Source: Planctomycetota bacterium (GTDB taxonomy: Bacteria; Planctomycetota; Phycisphaerae; Sedimentisphaerales; Anaerohalosphaeraceae). From it: a DNA stretch of 5,545 nt. Of this stretch, positions 1 to 5,545 are shown one piece after another. The stretch spans positions 1-5,545 of the forward strand of contig JAAYQH010000155.1 of the NCBI GenBank assembly GCA_012519365.1, written 5' to 3'. A program made the position numbers and the translations under genes. Numbering within the stretch: position 1 is the first letter of the stretch; every line of letters starts with the position of its first letter. A model generated the notes under the pieces. It saw nothing but the letters and a program-made list of their open reading frames with translations, ran no database searches and was not told the DNA's origin.

Positions 1-1565
1 AGTTGTTCCGTCGTGGTATGCATCGGTAAATCGATCTCCAGCCGGTCTCCATTTTGCCATAATCGTTCGATAGATACATACGATGAAGGTTTGGATTGGG
101 CTAGCCAGCTTCGGCCGTTCAGCGTCAATCGCAGTTGTCCGGCTTGAACCCACTGGGGATGACGCACCTTAAGCGTAAATCGCTTTGGAGAATCGGTCAA
201 CACCGTTAACATCGTCTTGGCCTGTTCCGGAAACGATGTATCCTGACGGATGTGAACGCCGTTTTCCCGCCACTTTAACTCAGAGGCTATAAATAAATTC
301 ACATACAGTTCATCATCCTGATGACTGTAGATAAAGGCGCCGTATTTGCCATGATTTTCCATCCCCGAACCGACACAGCACCACATCGCGGCATTGGGTT
401 TCGAATAGACCCGATAATGGCGCGGCCTCAGCGGCGTAAAATAGACATATCCGCCGTGTTCGGAGTGCTGACTGGACAAAATATGATTGTACAACGCCCG
501 CTCATAGTAGTCGGCATATCGGGCCTGAGGCTGCATCCGGTGAAGACCCTCGGTTAGCTTCAGCATATTGTACGTGTTGCAGGTTTCCGGCCCTTGCCGC
601 TCTTCAATCATTTCCATCGCCGAATGGGCACTGGGAAAGTGCTCGCGTCGACTATTGCCGCCAAAGGCAACGGTACGGTTTTCAACGACGGTGTGCCAGA
701 AAAACGCGGCCGCTTTGGCATACTGCTGACCCCCACCGCATTCGGCAATCCGCTGAAAGCCGACAGCCTTGGGTACTTGCGTGTTGGCATGCATATTATC
801 CAGAATATCCCGGCCGCCAGCCATTGGGTCAAGCAACTGTCGATGTGAAAAACGCTTAGCCAGATCGAGGTATTTTTTTTCGCCAGTCATTTGGTACACA
901 TTGGCCAGCACTTCATTCATCCCACCATGCTCAGCAACCAGCATCGATTGCATCTGTTCATCGCTTAAGTCGGAGACAAGCCGGCCGCACCAGTCGCACA
1001 AGTCCACCAGCATCCGACGCGCCTGCTCACTGCCGGTATAGTCCCATGCGTCGTACAGCCCAGCAAAGATTTTGTGCAGGTTGTACCACGGCACCCAGCC
1101 GCCGTTGAGACCAAACGCATTGGCTCGGATATCTCCTCTCGCGATTTCTGACCAAATTCGCGGGCCGTCCGGAACACCGCCGATGTAGCCATTCCCGTGC
1201 GCGGTCTGACAGGCCTCCAATTCGTCAAGCATATAAGCCAATCGTTCTTTAGCTGCGCTGTCCCCCCGTGCAGCATACATCGCCATCGCCGACAGATAAT
1301 GTCCGCCGATATGCCCATCCAGTCCAGCCCAGTTGGGATACAACCGCCCCTTTGGTGTCAACCCGGCCTCTTTCAGAAATGGCGCCAGAAGACGATCTAC
1401 ATCATACTGCAATAGATGCTCCAGATTTAAATCCTGGGCATGCTTAAAAGGACCCTCCAATAGGCGTACCTGATCCAGCGGAAATGAACGAGCGGCAAAA
1501 GCCATTGCCGACAACAAACTGAACCCCGCCACCACCATCGCTTTAAGGGGGTTGCTGCTACGCAT
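1..1565 (-). CDS. Secreted beta-L-arabinofuranosidase, DUF1680 (GH127/GH146) family, C-terminus cut by window edge
   Basis: I translated this frame by hand: 521 uninterrupted codons from ATG at 1565 to the window edge, with no stop, so the 3' end lies outside. Residues 1-24 form a signal peptide (basic start, hydrophobic core, AFA before the mature ARSFPL). Family motifs follow in order: LDGHIGGHY (82-90), EHGGMNE (212-218), HANTQVPKA (259-267), GGNSRREHF with the likely acid/base E308, PETC (E327, C329) and MWCCVGSG (C396, C397). In characterised GH127 enzymes a Glu, Cys and Cys-Cys set binds zinc and the first Cys of the pair is the nucleophile; all four are present. The enzyme should release terminal beta-L-arabinofuranose. 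From memory the sequence is closest to Bacteroides GH146-type proteins such as BT0349, but GH127 versus GH146 cannot be settled here. Relatives run to roughly 640-800 residues, so the missing part is mainly C-terminal beta-sandwich. The start is fixed by the signal peptide and the Shine-Dalgarno upstream. Confidence 0.93.
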   Translation of the reverse strand, partial: MRSSNPLKAMVVAGFSLLSAMAFAARSFPLDQVRLLEGPFKHAQDLNLEHLLQYDVDRLLAPFLKEAGLTPKGRLYPNWAGLDGHIGGHYLSAMAMYAARGDSAAKERLAYMLDELEACQTAHGNGYIGGVPDGPRIWSEIARGDIRANAFGLNGGWVPWYNLHKIFAGLYDAWDYTGSEQARRMLVDLCDWCGRLVSDLSDEQMQSMLVAEHGGMNEVLANVYQMTGEKKYLDLAKRFSHRQLLDPMAGGRDILDNMHANTQVPKAVGFQRIAECGGGQQYAKAAAFFWHTVVENRTVAFGGNSRREHFPSAHSAMEMIEERQGPETCNTYNMLKLTEGLHRMQPQARYADYYERALYNHILSSQHSEHGGYVYFTPLRPRHYRVYSKPNAAMWCCVGSGMENHGKYGAFIYSHQDDELYVNLFIASELKWRENGVHIRQDTSFPEQAKTMLTVLTDSPKRFTLKVRHPQWVQAGQLRLTLNGRSWLAQSKPSSYVSIERLWQNGDRLEIDLPMHTTTEQ

Positions 1566-1571
1566 GTGTTT

Positions 1572-1580
1572 TCCTTTCCT
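1572..1580 (-). promoter_or_regulatory. Ribosome binding site of the DUF1680 gene
   Basis: On the minus strand the bases read AGGAAAGGA, ending six bases before the ATG at 1565. It is purine-rich with good spacing and supports this start over the in-frame ATG at codon 10. Such a clear Shine-Dalgarno argues against a Bacteroidota host. Confidence 0.75.
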
Positions 1581-1586
1581 GTTTTG

Positions 1587-1609
1587 TGGGAAACTACAGC
1601 CGTTTCCCA
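1587..1609. repeat. Perfect 8-bp inverted repeat with 7-base spacer in the DUF1680 gene leader
   Basis: The arms TGGGAAAC (1587-1594) and GTTTCCCA (1602-1609) are exact reverse complements separated by seven bases. The element ends 21 bases before the ATG, directly upstream of the Shine-Dalgarno. There is no T-run after it on either strand, so it is not a standard intrinsic terminator. It could be a dimeric regulator's operator or an mRNA hairpin that affects translation. A weak alternative promoter (TTGAAA at 1617-1622, 18-base spacer, TGTAGT at 1593-1598, minus strand) would put its -10 box inside the repeat. Confidence 0.6.
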
Positions 1610-1624
1610 AAAAGAATTTCAACT

Positions 1625-1645
1625 TTTTTGGTTCAATTCCAAAAA
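1625..1645. repeat. Second inverted repeat, 7-bp arms with 7-base spacer
   Basis: The arms TTTTTGG (1625-1631) and CCAAAAA (1639-1645) are perfect complements with a seven-base spacer. The spacer length equals that of the repeat at 1587-1609 and the two centres lie 37 bases apart. The arms are mostly A/T, so an RNA hairpin would be weak. The sequence differs from the first repeat, so a shared binding protein is not implied by the arms themselves. Function unknown. Confidence 0.4.
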
Positions 1646-1651
1646 TTGATC

Positions 1652-1661
1652 GTCTGCAGAC
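1652..1661. repeat. 10-bp perfect palindrome in the intergenic region
   Basis: GTCTGCAGAC is identical to its reverse complement. It sits next to a run of seven A (1664-1670), which on the transcribed minus strand is a T-run preceding the palindrome, the wrong order for a terminator. It may be a small protein-binding site or chance. Confidence 0.3.
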
Positions 1662-1687
1662 ATAAAAAAAGGATTTATCGCGTTTTG

Positions 1688-1707
1688 GACACCGGCATCG
1701 TGGTGTC
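1688..1707 (-). other. Possible hairpin between the GH43 and DUF1680 genes
   Basis: On the minus strand GACACC (1707-1702) and GGTGTC (1693-1688) pair around an eight-base loop, 44 bases past the GH43 stop codon. A run of seven T follows only after about 17 bases (1670-1664), too far for a textbook intrinsic terminator. It could be a weak terminator, an mRNA 3'-end stabiliser or part of the next gene's leader. Confidence 0.3.
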
Positions 1708-1721
1708 ATTGAGCGCTCTGT

Positions 1722-1750
1722 ATAATAATCGCATATCTCGTTGGAGGCAA
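1722..1750 (-). promoter_or_regulatory. Candidate sigma70-like promoter for the DUF1680 gene
   Basis: On the minus strand TTGCCT (1750-1745; four of six to the consensus) is followed after exactly 17 bases by TATTAT (1727-1722; five of six). The -35 box begins one base after the GH43 stop codon. Transcription would start near 1715, within the 8-bp palindrome GAGCGCTC (1711-1718), and give a leader of about 150 bases that contains the hairpin and inverted repeats listed separately. Based on consensus match only. If the host is Bacteroidota, whose promoters differ, this call fails. Confidence 0.35.
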
Positions 1751-1751
1751 G

Positions 1752-3737
1752 TCAGTAATATTCGATGCCCCAATGATCGGCCAGCCGGCGGGCTTCGGCG
1801 GCGCTTAAGTGGACGACGGCGCCGTGTTTGGGCCGTTCAAAATTGGTGCCCTTCATAACACCCCGATTGAAATGGCCCAGGTTGGTGAAGGTTTGAAAGT
1901 CAGAGGTCTCGCTGAAGCCCATATTATTCGGCTGGGCTCGATAGACGTCATACATCAGCACCCAGGTCTCCTGACCGATGCGCTTCCAAAGATTGGGCGC
2001 TTCACAGGACACACGCTCCGGATCCACCCAGTCCGCCCGATAGACGTATCCTGAATTGATCGCGTCGGAAACCGCGTGCTTGATGCCGGCTCGGCCGTCG
2101 TGCGGAACATAAAACAGATGGTATTGATCTCCGACACGTGTGATATCCCCATCGATGTAGGAAACGTCTTTCGGGTATTCAAACAACAATTCTGGGTAGG
2201 TTTCCATCCGTGTAAAATCATCGTTCATGTAGGTATAGTAGATCCGGTTCAGATCATTGCCAAAGCGCATTGAATAATACAGCATCATTTTGTCTTTATC
2301 GGGGTCGTAGAGGGCCTGCGGTGCCCAGGCACAGCCGATATTTTCCAATCCGTCAAAGGCTTTATCCACGCGCAGGTTGGTCCGTGACCAATTGATCAAA
2401 TCAGTGGATTTCATCAGCACCAGGGCGCGATTATTGCCCCAGCCGTAGTTGCTGCCCGGACGCTCCCATTCGGTGTCGCGATAGCCAGCCCGCTGACCAT
2501 AAATATGCAGGTCGGTCATGACCAGGTAAAACATCCCGTCCGGCCCGCGTGAAATATGCGGGTCTCGGACGCCCTTCTGCAAAGCGATTGCATGGCCTTC
2601 AAACACAGGCTGTCCATTATTGACATCGGTAAAACTGTAGCCGTCGGAGCTGAGCGCCATATATACACCATGCGTTTCGTCTTTGAAATAGACCATTAGA
2701 TACGCGGCCATGTCCTTTTCTGTTGGCACAGGATTGGCTTGTTTTATTGCCTTCGCCGGGTCAGGCTCAACTGGGCCAACACCTTCGGATGTTTGGACAA
2801 CCCGTTTCAGGGTACCGTCATCGTTATAGTAGAGATAGTCGATACAGACCGACCGGCGGTTGCCTCCGCCGTAGGTGCGCAGCAGTTTGCCTGCACCGTC
2901 ATACAAATGCTGCAGAGCGCCGTTATGGTAAAAAAAGTAATCCCGACCCTTGAAATGGATGATGCCCTGATGAATTGTGGTACTGTTGCCGGCCACCTCG
3001 GCCAGAACCCCCTTGTATTCCCAGGGACCAATAATGCGGGTTGACATGGAATAGGCTGTTTTCTCCGGGAAGCCCTGGGCATAGGTCAAGTAATAAAAGC
3101 CACCCCGCTTATGAATCCACGGCGCTTCGGTGTAGCCTTTGACTTGCTCAGCTGGAATCGCATGAATCTTCCCGTCCAGCTCAATCAGGTTGGGTTTCAA
3201 TTTGGCCCAGTAGCACGTTTCATTGCCCCAGAAAAGATAGGTGACCCCATCGGTATCCGTAAAAACAGCAGGGTCGATATCCTCCCATCCATGATTGCGT
3301 CTGTCCGGGGTCATATCGGCAGTAATCAACGGTTTGCCGATGGCGTCCCTGAACGTACCTGTTGGCGAATCCGAAACCGCAACCCCGATTCCCATCGCGC
3401 GGGGCCTGAGGCCCGTACTCACAAAAAAGTAATATTTGTCATCCTTCTCTGTAACATGTGCCGCATACGCCTTGCCACTGGACCAGGAAAAGTCAGCAGG
3501 CTTTAACGGCGAACCATGCGATACCCAGTCTGCCATATTCGTCGAGGAATAGACTAGCCAGCGGTTCAATCGATATCCATCTTGGTCCCGTACGGCCTCG
3601 TCCTGCCCGACGTAGAGGTAGACCGTATCGCCCACAACAAGCGGAGCCGGATCAGCCGTAAACACATTAGTGATGATCGGGTTCGCTGCGAACAGCTTGC
3701 AAGAAAGAGCCAGTAGAACGAGAAGTCTTACATTCAT
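1752..3737 (-). CDS. Secreted double-domain GH43 glycosidase (AXH-like plus Bt3655-like propellers)
   Basis: The 661-residue protein is complete. Residues 1-17 look like a signal peptide cleaved after LFA; the Cys at 13 is not in a proper lipobox. Residues 19 to about 320 form one GH43 five-bladed propeller like arabinoxylan arabinofuranohydrolases: base D29 (TADPAP), pKa-tuning D155 (DIDPAVF), acid E204 (TEAPW) and the HQG at 256-258. A Pro-rich linker (about 321-340) leads to a second propeller (about 343-655) resembling Bt3655-type arabinosidases: base D392 (VRDPH), CAWAPQ (469-474), YIDGD (527-531, one Asp being the likely modulator) and acid E579 (CEAPN). Both active sites therefore look intact. 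Known members remove alpha-L-arabinofuranosyl side groups, sometimes xylose; the exact linkages cannot be read. No carbohydrate-binding module is evident. It starts 61 bases after the GH51 gene, probably in the same transcript. Confidence 0.93.
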   Translation of the reverse strand: MNVRLLVLLALSCKLFAANPIITNVFTADPAPLVVGDTVYLYVGQDEAVRDQDGYRLNRWLVYSSTNMADWVSHGSPLKPADFSWSSGKAYAAHVTEKDDKYYFFVSTGLRPRAMGIGVAVSDSPTGTFRDAIGKPLITADMTPDRRNHGWEDIDPAVFTDTDGVTYLFWGNETCYWAKLKPNLIELDGKIHAIPAEQVKGYTEAPWIHKRGGFYYLTYAQGFPEKTAYSMSTRIIGPWEYKGVLAEVAGNSTTIHQGIIHFKGRDYFFYHNGALQHLYDGAGKLLRTYGGGNRRSVCIDYLYYNDDGTLKRVVQTSEGVGPVEPDPAKAIKQANPVPTEKDMAAYLMVYFKDETHGVYMALSSDGYSFTDVNNGQPVFEGHAIALQKGVRDPHISRGPDGMFYLVMTDLHIYGQRAGYRDTEWERPGSNYGWGNNRALVLMKSTDLINWSRTNLRVDKAFDGLENIGCAWAPQALYDPDKDKMMLYYSMRFGNDLNRIYYTYMNDDFTRMETYPELLFEYPKDVSYIDGDITRVGDQYHLFYVPHDGRAGIKHAVSDAINSGYVYRADWVDPERVSCEAPNLWKRIGQETWVLMYDVYRAQPNNMGFSETSDFQTFTNLGHFNRGVMKGTNFERPKHGAVVHLSAAEARRLADHWGIEYY

Positions 3738-3742
3738 GAAGA

Positions 3743-3751
3743 TTTCCTTTC
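3743..3751 (-). promoter_or_regulatory. Ribosome binding site of the GH43 gene
   Basis: The minus strand reads GAAAGGAAA, with the AGGA core (3748-3745) seven bases before the ATG at 3737. This spacing and the signal peptide immediately after the ATG fix the start. Confidence 0.75.
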
Positions 3752-3773
3752 ACTGATGATTCCACCCTGCTCC

Positions 3774-3801
3774 TACAGTTCGTTCTGTAAGAATGTTCTT
3801 A
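3774..3801. repeat. Two overlapping short inverted repeats at the GH51 stop codon
   Basis: TAAGAA/TTCTTA (3788-3793 and 3796-3801, two-base centre) overlaps the GH51 stop codon, and TACAG/CTGTA (3774-3778 and 3785-3789, six-base loop) lies next to it. Both are short and AT-rich and no T-run follows, so a terminator is unlikely. Neither clearly marks a promoter for GH43, which is best read as co-transcribed with GH51. Confidence 0.25.
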
Positions 3802-5545
3802 GTTGGCTTGATTTCGAATGCGGATCACGCTCAGCGAATACGGCGGAACCTCGTATTCAAAAACATCGGACACATTAATCTCAGAGACGCGCGGCAGCAC
3901 CGCCGGTTCACGGCCGAGCCGATTTTCCGCCATCGGGTCACCCGACAGAACCGTACAGACGGCTGTAGAAGCAACCGTCCCGATGGATCGTAAATCCACC
4001 GTCGCCATAGTCGGTGTGTCGGCCTTGCTGACCAGTTTGACAATAATATCGCCGGTTGCGGCCTCCCGCACGGTCGATACTGCCCAATCTGCTGTCCCTT
4101 CAAACCCGGTGTCGGTCATATCAATGATCAGCCGTTCGTCAAGGTAGCAACGAATACGTTGGCCGGCTGCCTCAATTTTTATCTCATACCACCGATTCGG
4201 TTCAATACGGCCCTGCACAGACGGACCAACGGTGATTCGACCGCCGTCAATAGTTTTTTCGATTTGATGTCGCGTGTTGTTCCAGCCGCCCAGGTTCAGC
4301 CAATAATAATTGTCACTATCGATAACCCCGAATCCAATAAGAAACCCTTCGGCTCCGCTGGTTTTCATTGCTCGCAGGGTAATGGTGTAGTTGGAATGAT
4401 CGTCGTCAAATTCGATCCGCGACAACGCCGGCGTTTGATCGGAACGCTGGACATAGACGCCATTTTCCACTTGCCACTGGCCGGATAGAGGCCTCCAGCC
4501 GTTCGCCGCCATATCAAACGACTCTTCCAGCACCGGCCCGCCGGCATTGACGACTTTGACGGTGTCAAACTTGGCCTGCGTATTCCAGGTACCCAGAAGC
4601 ACACCATTGCGAGGAGGTGCCTCGTTGGAAACATCCGGTGTCTGTCCGATTTCAAGGGTGGTCGGCAAGTAAAAATTCCCCGCATTGGTACTAAACAACT
4701 TTTGTACTTCATAGTTTATCGTGGGTGCTATCTCGGTATTGGTAAAGTAAATCAAATCCGGATTCCACTGTGTAAATCCAACCTTGCCGAACAGCGGGGC
4801 ATAACAGGCCATCTGGACAATGTCGCCATTACGCTCAAACCCGGTCATCATCGCTGCCTCAGCCAGCGCCGACCGCAGGGTCGTCCGCCGTTCCACATCA
4901 TGGGCGGCATACTCACTGACAAAAACTTTTGCTTTGCTGCGGTCATAGTTGTCATAGCGATTCAGATTGGCCCAAAACCAATACGGCGGCCGGTAATAAT
5001 GCTCGCAGATCATCTCGATGTTATGCTTTTTGGCAAAGGCCCAGCCGATTTCAAACTCCCGCCCATCCGGTGCCGGTCCCACATTACCGATGACCTTAAT
5101 TTCCGGATGTTTGGCTTTGACCGCATCGTAAATCATCTTAAACCGCTCCTGAAAAACCGGCGTCTGGGCGTCTTCATTGCCCACCGCCAGATATTCAAGA
5201 CCAAATGGCTCTGGGTGACCGGCTTGTGCGCGTTTTGCCCCCCACGTTGAGGCAGCCGGCCCGTTGGCCCACTCAATCAGATCAAAAATCTCCTGAATAT
5301 AGTCATTCATTTGCTCCATCGGAATGCCCTGTTGGCCTCGCGGCACCAAATTCAGGTAATTGCCGGAATTCTGACAGCACACCCCCGCCGGAACCACCGG
5401 CACCGGCTTGGCACCGATATCCTCGCAAAACTGGAAATATTCAAAATACCCCAGCCCCAGCGACTGGTGATAGCGCCAGATGTTGCGTTTTGCTTTTCGC
5501 TGTTCAACCGGCCCAATAGTCTCTTTCCAGCGATACATATTTTCC
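3799..5545 (-). CDS. GH51 alpha-L-arabinofuranosidase, N-terminus cut by window edge
   Basis: The frame is open to the window edge, so the gene continues upstream. The ATG at 5538 is internal: it falls in the conserved RWKxTIGP stretch of the (beta/alpha)8 barrel and open codons (Glu, Asn) precede it. Counting from that Met, the acid/base is E122 in AVGNED and the nucleophile is E209 in FVSEYA, the standard GH51 pair; the retaining enzyme releases terminal alpha-L-arabinofuranose. After the barrel comes GTWNTQAKFD (316-325), then a concanavalin/laminin-G-like jelly roll (about 332-480; LEESFD, YYWLNLGGWNN, RWYEIKI), then the C-terminal beta-sandwich ending VPPYSLSVIRI (564-574). This inserted jelly roll also occurs, from memory, in Bacteroides and plant GH51 proteins, so it is a family trait and not a fusion artefact. 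The signal peptide and any N-terminal carbohydrate-binding module lie outside. It is the first of the three visible genes in the transcribed direction. Confidence 0.95.
   Translation of the reverse strand, partial: ENMYRWKETIGPVEQRKAKRNIWRYHQSLGLGYFEYFQFCEDIGAKPVPVVPAGVCCQNSGNYLNLVPRGQQGIPMEQMNDYIQEIFDLIEWANGPAASTWGAKRAQAGHPEPFGLEYLAVGNEDAQTPVFQERFKMIYDAVKAKHPEIKVIGNVGPAPDGREFEIGWAFAKKHNIEMICEHYYRPPYWFWANLNRYDNYDRSKAKVFVSEYAAHDVERRTTLRSALAEAAMMTGFERNGDIVQMACYAPLFGKVGFTQWNPDLIYFTNTEIAPTINYEVQKLFSTNAGNFYLPTTLEIGQTPDVSNEAPPRNGVLLGTWNTQAKFDTVKVVNAGGPVLEESFDMAANGWRPLSGQWQVENGVYVQRSDQTPALSRIEFDDDHSNYTITLRAMKTSGAEGFLIGFGVIDSDNYYWLNLGGWNNTRHQIEKTIDGGRITVGPSVQGRIEPNRWYEIKIEAAGQRIRCYLDERLIIDMTDTGFEGTADWAVSTVREAATGDIIVKLVSKADTPTMATVDLRSIGTVASTAVCTVLSGDPMAENRLGREPAVLPRVSEINVSDVFEYEVPPYSLSVIRIRNQAN

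Noticed and set aside
965..1318. Minus-strand open frame of 117 codons
   Set aside because: It overlaps the DUF1680 gene on the same strand in another frame; the DUF1680 frame carries the conserved motifs across this stretch without a break.
1664..1707. Intrinsic terminator after the GH43 gene
   Set aside because: The hairpin stem is only six pairs and the T-run is about 17 bases downstream of it, so the required adjacency is missing. Kept only as a low-confidence hairpin.
3111..3506. Plus-strand open frame of 131 codons
   Set aside because: It is antisense to the N-terminal GH43 propeller, and its translation looks like a shadow with no family features.
3670..3737. Lipoprotein signal in the GH43 protein (Cys at residue 13)
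   Set aside because: The residues before the Cys are A-L-S, which does not fit the lipobox order, and a normal signal peptidase I site (LFA) follows four residues later.
4702..5250. Plus-strand open frame of 182 codons
   Set aside because: It lies wholly antisense to the GH51 barrel, whose catalytic motifs are intact in the minus frame. The product has no recognisable domain and there is no promoter or ribosome site to support it.
3799..5538. GH51 as a complete gene starting at the ATG at 5538
   Set aside because: That Met sits inside a conserved barrel motif, the frame stays open to the edge, and the family needs N-terminal barrel residues that would be missing.
1..5545. CRISPR array, tRNA, insertion sequence, toxin-antitoxin or defence genes
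   Set aside because: I saw no direct-repeat array, cloverleaf, transposase motif or small gene pair. All coding sequence is accounted for by the three hydrolases.

Overview
The window holds three genes, all on the minus strand, and each encodes a glycoside hydrolase for L-arabinofuranose-containing plant or algal polysaccharides. In transcription order (right to left) they are: a GH51 alpha-L-arabinofuranosidase cut at its N-terminus by the window edge (3799 to 5545); a secreted protein with two fused GH43 beta-propellers (1752-3737); and a secreted DUF1680-type beta-L-arabinofuranosidase of the GH127/GH146 group, cut at its C-terminus by the other edge (1-1565). Coding density is high and no mobile element, tRNA, rRNA or CRISPR array is visible.

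The first gap (3738-3798, 61 bases) is short and carries a good Shine-Dalgarno for the GH43 gene, so GH51 and GH43 are probably co-transcribed. The second gap (1566-1751, 186 bases) is longer and unusually rich in inverted repeats. It has a plausible sigma70-like promoter just after the GH43 stop codon and a Shine-Dalgarno before the third gene, so that gene may have its own, regulated, transcription start. No gap exceeds 300 bases.

Together the enzymes form a debranching set. GH51 and the two GH43 modules would remove alpha-L-arabinofuranosyl units (arabinan, arabinoxylan or arabinogalactan side chains), and the DUF1680 enzyme would remove beta-L-arabinofuranosyl caps. The two genes whose N-termini are visible both start with signal peptides, so these products act outside the cytoplasm. 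No transporter, regulator or SusC/SusD pair lies inside the window.

The organism is a bacterium of middling GC content (roughly half by eye). The proteins resemble those of Bacteroides polysaccharide-utilisation loci, but clear purine-rich Shine-Dalgarno sequences precede both visible starts, which is unusual for Bacteroidota. A polysaccharide-degrading PVC-group bacterium (Kiritimatiellota, Verrucomicrobiota, Lentisphaerota) fits better. This is an inference with low confidence.

I see no previously undescribed system. The points most worth a second look are the repeat-rich leader of the third gene and the double GH43 fusion.
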